DNA of 64,000 nt from Thiobaca trueperi (lineage in GTDB: Bacteria; Pseudomonadota; Gammaproteobacteria; Chromatiales; Chromatiaceae), in NCBI RefSeq assembly GCF_004342175.1, contig NZ_SMAO01000003.1, forward strand, positions 186,001 through 250,000, read 5' to 3'. The notes under the pieces were generated by a model. It was not told the origin of the DNA, did not search any database, and worked only from the letters and a program-made list of their open reading frames with translations. Below, piece by piece: positions 26,595 to 35,240 of this stretch (position 1 is the first letter of the stretch; every line of letters starts with the position of its first letter). The position numbers and the translations under genes are program-made.

Positions 26595-28919
26595 TCATTT
26601 TTTAGCCGCCCACAGTCGCAGCCCCATCAGCACCCCGAGCAGCAGTCCCAGCGCGCCGCCGATCCATAACCCTGCCGCCAGCGGGTCGCGTTCGAAGATG
26701 GCGGCCTGATAGAAGATCGTCGCGGTCAGAAAGGCGATGCCGGTGGTCCAGGCTCCGACGAACATGGCCCAGGCGCTGCCTGCCTCGCGCACGATGGCGC
26801 CGATGGTGGCGACACAGGGAAAATACAGCAGCACGAACAGCAGATAGGCAAAGGCGCCGGCCTGGCCGTCGAAACGCGCGGCCATGGCGCCGAAGGTGCC
26901 CTGACGCACACCCTGTTCTTCGGCTGCCGTGTCCAGGTCGCTCAGGTCGCCCACCTCCAGCCCGAGCGGGTCGAGCAGGCGTTCGCCGAGCGCGGCGAGG
27001 TTCGTGCCCACCGATGCGCCGGCCTCACCCAGATCGCGCCAGAGATCGAATGGCTCGGGCGTGGCGGGAGGCGCCGCATCCTCGGCCAGTCGGCCATAGA
27101 GCGAATCGAGCGTGCCGACGATGACCTCCTTCGCCAGCACGCCCGAGAAGACGCCGAGCACCGCCGGCCAGTTGTCCTCGCGAATTCCCATGGGTGCAAA
27201 GAGCGGCGTGGCGGCACGGCTGACCTCGGCGAGGATGGAGCGGTCACTTTCGCGATTGCCCAGACTGCCGTCGCTGCCGATGGCAGCCAGGAGATTCAGC
27301 GTCAGCACCATGAGCACGATGATCTTGCCGGCCTCGCGCAGAAAGAGTTTGACCCGGTCCCAGGTGCGCAGCAGCACGCCTTTGAGCGTGGGCAGATGAT
27401 AAGGCGGCAGTTCCATCAGCAGGCCCGAGCTGTCGCCCTTGAGCAGCGTGTGCTTCATCGCCAGACCCGAGAGGATGGCGACGGCGATGCCCGTGAGATA
27501 GAGCGCGAAGACCAGATTCTGACCCGAGCGCGGGAAGAAGGCGGCGGCAAAGAGCACATAGACCGGCAGCCGCGCCCCGCAGGACATGAATGGATTCATG
27601 AGAATGGTCAGCCTGCGCTCGCGTTCGCTCTCCAGGGTGCGGGTCGCCATCACCGCCGGCACGTTGCAGCCGAAGCCCACGATCAGCGGCACGAATGCCT
27701 TGCCCGGCAGGCCGATGGAGCGCATGAAGCGGTCCATGACGAAGGCTGCGCGCGCCATATAGCCCGAGTCCTCCAGGATCGAGAGCACGATATAGAGACT
27801 GGCGATGATGGGAATGAAGGTGCCGACCACCTGAAGACCGCCGCCGATGCCCTCGGCCAGCACCAGCGTCAGCCAGCCCGGCGCACCCAGATGGCCGAGC
27901 AGTGCGCCCAGACCATCGACGAAGAGCGCCTGGCCGGCCAGATCGAAGAAATCGATGAAGGCGCCGCCAATGTTCATGGTGAACATGAACATCAGATAGA
28001 TCATGAGCAGAAAGAGCGGGATGCCGAAGACCCGGTTCAGCACCACCCGGTCGATGCGGTCGGACAGGGTGCGCTCGATGCGCCGGCTCTCGCGCACCAC
28101 CCGCTGGGCCAGCGTGTGGGCGTGACCGAAGCGGGTGTCGGCGATATGCAGATCGGCATCCTCGCCGGTGCGTTCGGCGATCCGGTGGCGGCATCGCACG
28201 GCCAGCTCCAGTGTCTCCGGTTCGACTGACTGCTCCGCAGCCGGATCGGACTCCAGCAGCTTCAGCGCCAGCCAGCGCGCGTTGGCCCGCTCAGGGATGC
28301 CGGTCATCTGCGGCAGCAGGTCGGCGACCGCCTCCTCGACGCACTCGCCATGCGCCAGCGCCAGCCCCGCCGGCTCGCGTCCCTCGCCCACCGCCAGCAG
28401 ACGCGCCTGCAATTCGGTCAGTCCTTCTTTGGTGACGGCGACCACTGGCACCACCGGGCAGCCGAGCGCGGCGGACAACTGTCCGCTGTCGATCTGGATG
28501 CCGCGTTTGCGGGCCACGTCCATCATGTTGAGCGCCGCCACGATGGGCACGCCCATCTCCAGCAGTTGGACGCTCAGATAGAGATTGCGCTCCAGATTGC
28601 CCGCGTCCAGCACATTGACGATCAGATCGGACTCGCGGCTCAGGAGATAATCGCGTGTGACGACCTCATCGAGCGAGTTGGCATCGAGCGAATAGATCCC
28701 CGGCAGATCGATCACCCGGATCTTGCGCCCGTCCAGCTCCAGTGCGCCTTCCTTGCGCTCGACGGTTACGCCGGGCCAGTTGCCGGTGGTCTGACGGATA
28801 CCAGTCAGGGCATTGAACAGGGCCGATTTGCCGCAGTTCGGATTCCCGGCCAGGGCGATGATGAGCGGGCGCTGGGGCGAATGAGCCGTTGCGGCGGGGC
28901 GACTGGAGATGACGGCCAT
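26595..28919 (-). CDS. feoB: ferrous iron transport protein B
   Basis: Inner-membrane Fe2+ transporter with an N-terminal GTPase. The 774 residues match E. coli FeoB (773). GTPase motifs: GNPNCGKSALFN (G1), QTTGNWPGVTVE (G2), DLPGIYSLD (G3), NMMD (G4). After about residue 285 come the membrane segments with the two Gate regions (VGFGCNVPAVMATRTLES; PFMSCGARLPVYVLFAAAFF). feoA starts 7 bp upstream on the same strand. No feoC follows; feoB converges with the SixA-like gene. I see no clear Fur box before feoA. Confidence 0.97.
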   Translation of the reverse strand: MAVISSRPAATAHSPQRPLIIALAGNPNCGKSALFNALTGIRQTTGNWPGVTVERKEGALELDGRKIRVIDLPGIYSLDANSLDEVVTRDYLLSRESDLIVNVLDAGNLERNLYLSVQLLEMGVPIVAALNMMDVARKRGIQIDSGQLSAALGCPVVPVVAVTKEGLTELQARLLAVGEGREPAGLALAHGECVEEAVADLLPQMTGIPERANARWLALKLLESDPAAEQSVEPETLELAVRCRHRIAERTGEDADLHIADTRFGHAHTLAQRVVRESRRIERTLSDRIDRVVLNRVFGIPLFLLMIYLMFMFTMNIGGAFIDFFDLAGQALFVDGLGALLGHLGAPGWLTLVLAEGIGGGLQVVGTFIPIIASLYIVLSILEDSGYMARAAFVMDRFMRSIGLPGKAFVPLIVGFGCNVPAVMATRTLESERERRLTILMNPFMSCGARLPVYVLFAAAFFPRSGQNLVFALYLTGIAVAILSGLAMKHTLLKGDSSGLLMELPPYHLPTLKGVLLRTWDRVKLFLREAGKIIVLMVLTLNLLAAIGSDGSLGNRESDRSILAEVSRAATPLFAPMGIREDNWPAVLGVFSGVLAKEVIVGTLDSLYGRLAEDAAPPATPEPFDLWRDLGEAGASVGTNLAALGERLLDPLGLEVGDLSDLDTAAEEQGVRQGTFGAMAARFDGQAGAFAYLLFVLLYFPCVATIGAIVREAGSAWAMFVGAWTTGIAFLTATIFYQAAIFERDPLAAGLWIGGALGLLLGVLMGLRLWAAKK

Positions 28920-28925
28920 CGCGCG

Positions 28926-29228
28926 CTACCCCGGCTCGCCAGTGGCAGGCAAGGGTGGGTTCGATGAATCAGAAGCCGCCAGCGCGACCGTCGGCGTCAC
29001 CCATATCTTCTCCGCGATCCCCGCGCCGACGGCGATCCGCGCCTCGCCGCTGGCCAGTACCAGACCCTGACTGCGTCGCTGCACCACGCTGAAGAGGCAG
29101 CCCTGGCGCAACCCCAGTGCCAGCAGACGGCGGGTCAGATGGTGTCCACCCCGAATCTCGGTGAGATAGGCGGCGGTGTCGTGCGGGAGATCGGCGAGAC
29201 GGATGAGTTCGGCAGCAGGGTCAGGCAT
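28926..29228 (-). CDS. feoA: ferrous iron transport protein A
   Basis: A 100-residue cytoplasmic SH3-like protein required with FeoB for Fe2+ uptake. The core RLADLPHDTAAYLTEIRGGHHLTRRLLALGLRQGCLFSVVQRRSQGLVLASGEARIAVGAGIAEKIWV fits FeoA (usual length about 75). A 15-25-residue tail rich in Ser and Pro extends beyond the domain. It is 7 bp ahead of feoB, so co-translated. A decayed TTAA repeat lies about 105 bp upstream. Confidence 0.92.
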   Translation of the reverse strand: MPDPAAELIRLADLPHDTAAYLTEIRGGHHLTRRLLALGLRQGCLFSVVQRRSQGLVLASGEARIAVGAGIAEKIWVTPTVALAASDSSNPPLPATGEPG

Positions 29229-29332
29229 GGCTCGGTATGACGAAGGCGGGGCGGTCAGGCATCATGGATGAAAGTCTGAGCATAACCCGAACCGGGGCAT
29301 CGCCGCATTTCTGCGATGGGCCGGGTGCCGTA

Positions 29333-29511
29333 TTAAACTGCGCCCAGATCGCGCAGCGCGATCAATCTGTGGCGCCGGTGTGGCAGGCCCGCGAGTCGGT
29401 CCCGGCGAGAGCGCCGAGTGCATCATTCGCCGCGCCCGCTCGAACACTCGCCGGTTCTGCCCAGGCCGACTCAATCCTCAGCGATCACATACCGCACCGG
29501 GTGCGGTTTAA
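29333..29511. repeat. decayed two-arm TTAA repeat element ahead of nif3-family gene
   Basis: Left end TTAAACTGCGCCCAG at 29333; right end CACCGGGTGCGGTTTAA ending at 29511. The right arm (from about 29430: CCGCGCCCGCTCGAAC...GCCGACTCAATCCTCA) closely matches the right arm of the 3991 copy, so orientation is the same. The left arm and the AT-rich linker have diverged to GC-rich sequence (179 bp in total). The element ends 17 bp before the ATG at 29528; the ribosome-binding site AAGGGA starts 5 bp past it. Confidence 0.8.
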
Positions 29512-29527
29512 TATGAAGGGAAAAACC

Positions 29528-30280
29528 ATGATCGAACCCGGCGCCCTGGTCGCCTACTGCGATGAATTCCTTGAGGCGGCGCGTTTCGCCGATTACGCCC
29601 CGAACGGTTTGCAGGTCGAGGGCGAGCGTCCGGTGAGCCGGCTGGTGAGCGGTGTGACCGCCAGTGCGGCGCTCATTGAGGCGGCGATGGAGGAGGGCGC
29701 CGACGCCATCCTGGTTCATCATGGCTGGTTCTGGAAAAACGAAAATCCCTGTCTGACCGGCATCAAAGGGCGTCGCGCCAGGACATTGCTCCGCGCGGGC
29801 GTCAGTCTGATCGCCTATCATCTGCCCCTCGACGCGCATCCCGAGGTCGGCAATAACGCGACCCTGGGTGTCCGGCTCGGGTTTCTCGACAGCCAGCCCA
29901 CGTCGCTCGCCAATGGTCTGGTCTGGACCGGTCGGCTGCCGGCCCCGGCGGCGCCCGAGGAATTGGCCGAACGGGTGTCGCGGCAGCTTGAGCGCCGCGT
30001 CGTCCTGGTGGGGCAGGATCGTGCTCCCATCGCGCGAATTGCCTGGTGCACCGGCGGCGGGCAGGGTTATCTCGAACAGGCCGCCGCCCTTGGCGTGGAT
30101 GCCTTTCTGAGCGGTGAGCTGTCCGAGCAGACCACTCATCTGGCGCGTGAAACCGGGATCAGTTATCTGGCGGCGGGCCATCATGCAACGGAACGCGATG
30201 GTGTCCAGGCGCTTGGCATGCATTTAGCTAGACGCTTCGGTCTGTGGCATCGCTTTATCGACATCGACAATCCTGCTTGA
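29528..30280 (+). CDS. Nif3-like dinuclear metal centre protein (YbgI family)
   Basis: A 250-residue Nif3/YbgI (DUF34) protein; cytoplasmic hexameric ring with a dinuclear metal site; the in vivo role is unsettled (annotated as GTP cyclohydrolase I type 2 homologue in databases). Metal ligand contexts: LVHHGWFWKN, LIAYHLPLDAHPEVGNN and YLAAGHHATERDG. I chose the ATG at 29528 behind AAGGGA (29516-29521); an in-frame ATG at 29513 is possible. Its leader is a repeat element. It precedes petABC as in several relatives, but a hairpin terminator at 30293 separates them. Confidence 0.9.
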   Translation: MIEPGALVAYCDEFLEAARFADYAPNGLQVEGERPVSRLVSGVTASAALIEAAMEEGADAILVHHGWFWKNENPCLTGIKGRRARTLLRAGVSLIAYHLPLDAHPEVGNNATLGVRLGFLDSQPTSLANGLVWTGRLPAPAAPEELAERVSRQLERRVVLVGQDRAPIARIAWCTGGGQGYLEQAAALGVDAFLSGELSEQTTHLARETGISYLAAGHHATERDGVQALGMHLARRFGLWHRFIDIDNPA

Positions 30281-30292
30281 AGCGAAAATCTT

Positions 30293-30318
30293 GGAAAAGC
30301 CGATGTTTGCGGCTTTTT
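30293..30318 (+). terminator. intrinsic terminator after nif3-family gene
   Basis: AAAAGCCG (30295-30302), loop ATGTTTG, CGGCTTTTT (30310-30318), 12 bp past the stop at 30280. The T-run follows the stem directly, so it is a fair rho-independent terminator. Confidence 0.65.
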
Positions 30319-30477
30319 CCTTGACCTGTCTCGGCTGAATCGCAGAGAATGCGCGGTCGATTTCGCAGACAAATGTCGTTTTTCTAACCTTTCCACCTGA
30401 AGTTTCATCCAAGCTGCGTGGGGTTTCCGCCAAGATAGCGGGTGGCGGTGCTTGCATCAGCCGGGGGATATTGGCCT

Positions 30478-31074
30478 ATGAGCGCGCAAGGCGTGAACAA
30501 AATGAGGCGACGAGTGCTCGTCGCCGCGACCAGCGTGGTCGGTGCCGTGGGCACCGGTTACGCGCTTGTCCCGTTCGTCGCATCGATGAACCCGAGCGCA
30601 CGCGCTCGGGCCGCCGGTGCGCCGGTCGAGGCGGATGTCAGCAAGCTGGAGCCGGGTGCCCTGCTGCGCGTCAAGTGGCGCGGCAAGCCGGTGTGGATCG
30701 TGCACCGCACGCCCGAGATGATTGCGGCGCTACCGAGCAATGATCCCAAGCTGGTTGATCCCAACTCAGAAGTGGACCACCAGCCGGCTTATTGCAAGAA
30801 CGCCACACGCTCGATCAAGCCGGAGTATCTGGTAGCAATCGGTATCTGTACCCATCTGGGTTGCTCCCCGACCTTCCGGCCCGAGTTCGCGCCTGACGAT
30901 CTGGGCGCCGATTGGAAAGGCGGCTTCTTCTGCCCCTGTCATGGCTCGCGCTTTGATCTGGCGGCCCGTGTCTTCAAGAATGTGCCAGCGCCGACCAATT
31001 TGTGGATCCCGAAGCATGTCTATCTCAATGCGAGCACCATCCTGATTGGTGAAGACCGAGGAGGAGCGGCCTGA
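30478..31074 (+). CDS. petA: ubiquinol-cytochrome c reductase, Rieske iron-sulfur subunit
   Basis: Rieske 2Fe-2S protein of the cytochrome bc1 complex, moving electrons from quinol to cytochrome c1 on the periplasmic face. 198 residues; N-terminal twin-arginine-type signal anchor (KMRRRVLVAATSVVGAVGTGYALVPF), hinge region and cluster motifs CTHLGC (about 124-129) and CPCHGS (about 147-152). The sequence closely resembles the Allochromatium vinosum protein from memory. The ATG at 30478 is chosen because MSAQGVNKMRRR is the family start. The stop overlaps petB by 1 bp (TGATG). Confidence 0.97.
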   Translation: MSAQGVNKMRRRVLVAATSVVGAVGTGYALVPFVASMNPSARARAAGAPVEADVSKLEPGALLRVKWRGKPVWIVHRTPEMIAALPSNDPKLVDPNSEVDHQPAYCKNATRSIKPEYLVAIGICTHLGCSPTFRPEFAPDDLGADWKGGFFCPCHGSRFDLAARVFKNVPAPTNLWIPKHVYLNASTILIGEDRGGAA

Positions 31075-32318
31075 TGAGCGGTGACAAGACCGAAAACCTC
31101 AGTTGGATCGATAAACGATTCCCGCTGACCGAGACCTGGCGCAACCATGTCTCGCAATACTATGCCCCGAAGAACCTGAATTTCTGGTCCTTCTTCGGTT
31201 CCCTGGCGATCCTGACGCTGGTGATTCAGATCGTCACCGGCATCTGGCTGGCGATGAACTACAAGCCGGACGCGACCCTGGCCTTTGCCTCGGTCGAGTA
31301 CATCATGCGCGATGTCGACTGGGGCTGGCTGATCCGGTACATGCACTCGACCGGCGCCTCGATGTTCTTCATCGTCATCTATCTGCACATGTTCCGTGCC
31401 TTGCTCTGGGGCTCCTATCGCAAGCCCCGCGAGTTGCTGTGGATCATCGGCGTGATTGTCTATCTGGCGATGATGGCGACCGCCTTCTTCGGCTATCTGC
31501 TGCCCTGGGGCCAGATGTCCTATTGGGGTGCGCAGGTCATCGTGAACCTCTTCGCGGCGGTGCCGGTGGTCGGCGACGATCTTTCGGTGTGGGTGCGCGG
31601 CGACTATGTCATCTCGGACGCAACACTGAACCGCTTCTTCGCCTTCCATTTCCTGTTGCCGTTCATCATCGCGGCACTGGTGTTCCTGCATATCGTCGCG
31701 CTGCATCATGTCGGCTCGAACAACCCGGATGGCATCGAGATCAAGGAAGGACCGAAGGGCAATCGCTGGAGCGACAAGGCGCCAGCCGACGGCATCCCCT
31801 TCCATCCCTACTACACCGTGAAGGATTTCATGGGCGCCGTGGTCTTCCTGGCGATCTTCAGCGTCATCATGTTTTATGCGCCGACCATGGGTGGCATCTT
31901 TCTTGAGGCTCCCAATTTCCAGCCGGCCAACCCGATGCTGACCCCTCCGCATATCGCGCCGGTTTGGTATTTCACGCCTTTCTACGCCATGCTGCGTGCG
32001 GTACCGCCGATGTGGAATTCTCAGTTCCCCGGTGTGGTGGTGATGTTTGGCGCCATTCTGATTCTCTTTGTGCTGCCCTGGCTGGACCGCAGCCCAGTGA
32101 AATCGATGCGCTATAAGGGGCCGATCTTTAAGACGGCGACCGCGATCTTCGTGGTGTCCTTCATTGCCCTGGCCTGGCTTGGCATGCAGCCAGCGTCGGA
32201 TTTCTACACACTGCTCTCACAGATCTTCACCGCGTTGTATTTCGCCTTCTTCCTGTTGATGCCGATCTACAGCTCGCTGGATAAGACCAAGCCTGTTCCG
32301 GAGAGGGTGACCTCATGA
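31074..32318 (+). CDS. petB: cytochrome b of the bc1 complex
   Basis: Membrane subunit carrying two b hemes and both quinone sites. 414 residues with eight expected helices; heme-ligand histidine contexts MHSTGASMFFIVIYLHMFRALLWGSYR and FHFLLPFIIAALVFLHIVALHHVGSNNP. The Qo-site motif is PVWY (HIAPVWYFTPFYAMLR) where mitochondria and alphaproteobacteria have PEWY; PVWY is the usual form in beta/gammaproteobacteria. Overlaps petA by 1 bp and petC by 4 bp (ATGA), so petABC is one translational unit. Confidence 0.97.
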   Translation: MSGDKTENLSWIDKRFPLTETWRNHVSQYYAPKNLNFWSFFGSLAILTLVIQIVTGIWLAMNYKPDATLAFASVEYIMRDVDWGWLIRYMHSTGASMFFIVIYLHMFRALLWGSYRKPRELLWIIGVIVYLAMMATAFFGYLLPWGQMSYWGAQVIVNLFAAVPVVGDDLSVWVRGDYVISDATLNRFFAFHFLLPFIIAALVFLHIVALHHVGSNNPDGIEIKEGPKGNRWSDKAPADGIPFHPYYTVKDFMGAVVFLAIFSVIMFYAPTMGGIFLEAPNFQPANPMLTPPHIAPVWYFTPFYAMLRAVPPMWNSQFPGVVVMFGAILILFVLPWLDRSPVKSMRYKGPIFKTATAIFVVSFIALAWLGMQPASDFYTLLSQIFTALYFAFFLLMPIYSSLDKTKPVPERVTS

Positions 32319-33043
32319 GAAAGCTGATCATCACCGCCCTGCTGCTGCTGTCGCCGGGCATTCTGCTGGCTGCTGGCGCCGGCCCGCATCTGGAAAAAGC
32401 GGACATCGACCTGCACGATCAGGGATCACTGCAACGCGGAGCCAAATACTTCGTCAACTACTGCATGGGTTGTCACTCGTTGCAGTACATGCGTTACAAC
32501 CGTCTCGCCAAGGATCTGGATATCGACGAAGTGACGCTGCGCGAGACCCTGCTGTTCGGCGAGGCCAAGCCGGGCGATCTGATGGAGAACGCCATGCGTC
32601 CGGAAGACGCGCTGGCCTGGTTCGGCGTGGCGGTGCCCGATCTGACGCTGGTGACCCGCTGGCGTTCGCCGGACTGGGTTTACACCTACCTGAAGAGCTT
32701 CTACGTCGATCCGACACGCCCTTATGGCGTCAATAATGTGGTCTTCCCCGCTGTGGGCATGCCGCATGGTCTGAGCGACCTCCAGGGCATCCAGGAGCCG
32801 GTCATGGGGCATGACGCCGCTGGCGCGCCAGTGGTGACAGGTGTCAGACTGGTTAAGCAGGGTAGGCTGTCGCCTCAGGAATATGACGCCATGGTGCGCG
32901 ACATCACGGCCTTCCTGACCTATGCGGGCGAGCCGATCCAGCTCGAACGTCAGCGGCTCGGTCTCTATGTGCTGCTCTTCCTGGGCTTCCTCTTCATCAT
33001 TGCCTATCTGATGAAGAAAGAGTTCTGGAAAGACGTGCACTGA
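32315..33043 (+). CDS. petC: cytochrome c1 of the bc1 complex
   Basis: Heme-c subunit passing electrons from the Rieske protein to soluble cytochrome c. 242 residues: cleavable signal (MRKLIITALLLLSPGILLAAGA), heme motif CMGCH (about residues 50-54), axial Met in VGMPHGLSDLQG and one C-terminal anchor helix (LGLYVLLFLGFLFIIAYLMKKEFW). Last gene of petABC; a strong terminator follows at 33057. Confidence 0.97.
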   Translation: MRKLIITALLLLSPGILLAAGAGPHLEKADIDLHDQGSLQRGAKYFVNYCMGCHSLQYMRYNRLAKDLDIDEVTLRETLLFGEAKPGDLMENAMRPEDALAWFGVAVPDLTLVTRWRSPDWVYTYLKSFYVDPTRPYGVNNVVFPAVGMPHGLSDLQGIQEPVMGHDAAGAPVVTGVRLVKQGRLSPQEYDAMVRDITAFLTYAGEPIQLERQRLGLYVLLFLGFLFIIAYLMKKEFWKDVH

Positions 33044-33056
33044 TCTGACCCCGGTT

Positions 33057-33087
33057 CAGCGGCCTCTGAACAGAGGCCGCTGTTTTT
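33057..33087 (+). terminator. intrinsic terminator of petABC
   Basis: Perfect 12-bp inverted repeat CAGCGGCCTCTG AA CAGAGGCCGCTG followed by TTTTT, 13 bp past the petC stop. Confidence 0.9.
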
Positions 33088-33305
33088 CGTCTCCCCGCGT
33101 TGCGGCGGGTCTATACTTGGCCTTCCGGTGCGCTTTTGTTATCGGTTCTGCCTGCCGTCCGTCGGGTGATCCGTGGCGATGATGCCGCCGCGCATTCCGC
33201 CGACTCGTGCGGATCTCCCCAATACAGCCGATCCGGACTGATCGGCGATATGAATTGACCGAGCCCTGTCGGGCTCAGCCGCAGTTGGAGAAGGGACTCC
33301 TGGCC

Positions 33306-33935
33306 GTGGCTGCAAACAGACGAACTCTCATGACGCTATTTTCCGATCCGGTTTGTCCCTATTGCCATCGGGTCAGGATGGTGCTCGCTGAAAAAGGGAT
33401 CGCGGTGGACGTCGTCGATGTCGATGCGAATGCCCTGCCTGATGAGGTGATGGACTTCAATCCCTATGGAACGGTCCCGACCTTTGTTGATCGCGATCTG
33501 CGTCTCTACGAGTCGCGGATCATCATGGAATATCTCGACGAACGCTTCCCCCATCCGCCGCTGCTGCCGGTCGATCCGGTCTCCCGCGCGAGCGCGCGTC
33601 TCTTCATGTATCGCATCGATCACGACTGGTATTCGTTGATGGGGCGTATTCTCAAGGGACGGGGCGACGAGGTCGTTCAGGCACGCAAGGAATTGCGCGA
33701 GAGCCTGATCGTGACCGCGCCGGTTTTCGCCGCGCATACCTTCTTCATGAGCGAGGAATTTTCGCTGGTGGACTGCTGTGTGGCGCCGCTGCTGTGGCGT
33801 CTGCCGGTGCTCGGCATCGAGTTGCCGCCACAGGCCGAGGCGGTCAATGTCTACAAAAAACGGATCTTCGCCTGGGACGCCTTTCGCCAGAGTCTCACCG
33901 AGGCCGAGAAGGAGATGATTGCGGACGTCGCCTGA
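33306..33935 (+). CDS. sspA: stringent starvation protein A
   Basis: GST-fold RNA polymerase-associated protein. 209 residues; N-terminus MAVAANRRTLMTLFSDPVCPYCHRVRMVLAEKG aligns with E. coli SspA (MAVAANKRSVMTLFS), which fixes the GTG start at 33306 behind GGAG (33287-33290). Conserved SspA blocks: YESRIIMEYLDERFPHPPLLPVDPV and FSLVDCCVAPLLWRLPVLGIELP. Unlike E. coli SspA it has a CPYC motif at the position of a thioredoxin or glutaredoxin-like active site. Overlaps sspB by 1 bp. Confidence 0.94.
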   Translation: MAANRRTLMTLFSDPVCPYCHRVRMVLAEKGIAVDVVDVDANALPDEVMDFNPYGTVPTFVDRDLRLYESRIIMEYLDERFPHPPLLPVDPVSRASARLFMYRIDHDWYSLMGRILKGRGDEVVQARKELRESLIVTAPVFAAHTFFMSEEFSLVDCCVAPLLWRLPVLGIELPPQAEAVNVYKKRIFAWDAFRQSLTEAEKEMIADVA

Positions 33936-34417
33936 TGAACAACGAAGCCAACGCCATGACCTCGAGCAAACCCTATCTGATTCGGGCGATCTACGAGTGG
34001 ATTCTGGACAATCAGATGACGCCCCATCTGGTCGTGGACGCCAATTATCCCGATACGCGCGTGCCGATGGAGTTCGTCGATGAGGGACGGCTCGTGCTCA
34101 ATATCGCACCCGGCGCGGTGCGCGGGCTCGTGATCGGCAATGACTGGATCGAGTTCAATGCCCGCTTCAGTGGTGTGGCGCGGGATATTCTGGTGCCGAG
34201 CGAGGCGGTCATCGGCATCTTCACCCGCGAAAACGGTCAGGGCATGGTCTTTCCGGAACCGCATTATCCGGTGTCGGCAGCAGAAGGCGCCGCGTCCTCG
34301 CCAGGGGCAACCCTCAGGGCGGTTGATGATGGCGACTCAGGTCCGGGACGTCCAGCCCCGTCCGGTCAGCCCAAAGGCAGGACGAAAGGCGGGCCAACGC
34401 TGAAGGTCGTCAAGTAA
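33935..34417 (+). CDS. sspB: stringent starvation protein B (ClpXP adaptor)
   Basis: Adaptor delivering ssrA-tagged proteins to ClpXP. 160 residues; folded N-terminal domain (KPYLIRAIYEWILDNQMTPHLVVDANYPDTRVPMEFVDEGRLVLNIAPGAVRGL...FSGVARDILVPSEAVIGIFTRENGQGM), a flexible Gly/Ser/Pro linker, and a short C-terminal ClpX-binding tail KGGPTLKVVK, which matches the conserved LxVVK ending. The start ATG at 33935 overlaps the sspA stop (TGATG). Confidence 0.95.
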   Translation: MNNEANAMTSSKPYLIRAIYEWILDNQMTPHLVVDANYPDTRVPMEFVDEGRLVLNIAPGAVRGLVIGNDWIEFNARFSGVARDILVPSEAVIGIFTRENGQGMVFPEPHYPVSAAEGAASSPGATLRAVDDGDSGPGRPAPSGQPKGRTKGGPTLKVVK

Positions 34418-34536
34418 TCGAAGGCCTCGCTCAAACCACAGAAACCTTGAAAACCGTACTGTTCGCCCTCATTTCGGCGATCTCGCGGATTGGCCGTGAG
34501 AAAGCAGATTTCTTCTGTTATCGCAATGTTAAACAC

Positions 34537-34623
34537 TTGAACCGCGTCAGCCGCAGAGCCTGTCAGTGTTGATCGGGGCGAAACCGATGCGAGACACGCC
34601 ATGTGCGACTGGATGCGGTTTAA
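34537..34623. repeat. single-arm TTAA repeat upstream of cytochrome c' gene
   Basis: An 87-bp arm from TTGAACCGCGTCAGCC to GACTGGATGCGGTTTAA; the left TTAA has decayed to TTGA, with another TTAA 8 bp upstream (34529). Only the ends, not the interior, are recognisably like the two-arm copies. It lies 20 bp upstream of the cytochrome c' start codon, so it sits in the leader mRNA or overlaps the promoter. Confidence 0.65.
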
Positions 34624-34642
34624 GCAAACATGGAGATCGTCA

Positions 34643-35107
34643 ATGAAACGAACGCTAGCCAGCACCGCTGTCGGTATCCTCGCCGTTGCCATTGCCAGTA
34701 CTGCGTCCGCCGCACTCAAGCCTGAAGAGCAGATTCAATATCGCCAGGCCGGCTACAGTTTCATGAGCTGGAACATGGGCAAGATCAAGGCGAACCTGGA
34801 GCGCGACTACAATCAGGCGCAGGTCGCCGCAGCAGCCAATGCGATTGCCGCCATCGCCAACTCGGGCATGGGCGCGCTCTATGGACCAGGCACCGATAAG
34901 GATGTCGGCGACACTGAGACGCATGTGAAGCCGGAACTCTTCCAAAACATGGAAGAGGTCGGAAAGCTGGCAGGCGATTTCGTCGCGGCGGCTGACAAGT
35001 TGAACGCGGTCGCTGCCACTGGCGACCAGAGCGCGGTGCAGACCGCGTTCGGCGATCTCGGCAAGACCTGCAAGGCCTGTCATCAGAAGTTCCGCGCCGA
35101 CGATTGA
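34643..35107 (+). CDS. cytochrome c'
   Basis: Periplasmic four-helix cytochrome c' binding NO/CO at high-spin heme. 154 residues: Sec signal peptide (MKRTLASTAVGILAVAIASTASA), mature part starting ALKPEEQIQYRQAGYSFMSWNMGKIKANL and heme-binding CKACHQKF at the C-terminal end, as in the family. Very similar to my memory of the A. vinosum protein (shared NMGKIKANLE, ANSGMGALYGPGTDK). ATG 34643 is preceded by TGGAGATC. A single repeat arm lies just upstream and a strong hairpin follows. A role in NO tolerance is inferred and would fit the hcp gene earlier in the window. Confidence 0.95.
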   Translation: MKRTLASTAVGILAVAIASTASAALKPEEQIQYRQAGYSFMSWNMGKIKANLERDYNQAQVAAAANAIAAIANSGMGALYGPGTDKDVGDTETHVKPELFQNMEEVGKLAGDFVAAADKLNAVAATGDQSAVQTAFGDLGKTCKACHQKFRADD

Positions 35108-35128
35108 TCTGGCGCTTTGCCGTTCCTG

Positions 35129-35164
35129 AACACAAAGGCCGCCCACACGGGCGGCCTTTGTGTT
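35129..35164. terminator. long terminator-like hairpin after cytochrome c'
   Basis: Perfect 16-bp inverted repeat AACACAAAGGCCGCCC / GGGCGGCCTTTGTGTT, loop ACAC. T-rich 3' side (CTTTGTGTTG). It can serve the cytochrome c' gene and, in reverse, the convergent RND transporter gene. Confidence 0.75.
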
Positions 35165-35240
35165 GATGAGCGGTCAGCTACCAGCCCCGTTTGGCGGTCC
35201 ATTTGTTGCTGACGCGGGTTCTGTTTAAGAACCCTTGAAT

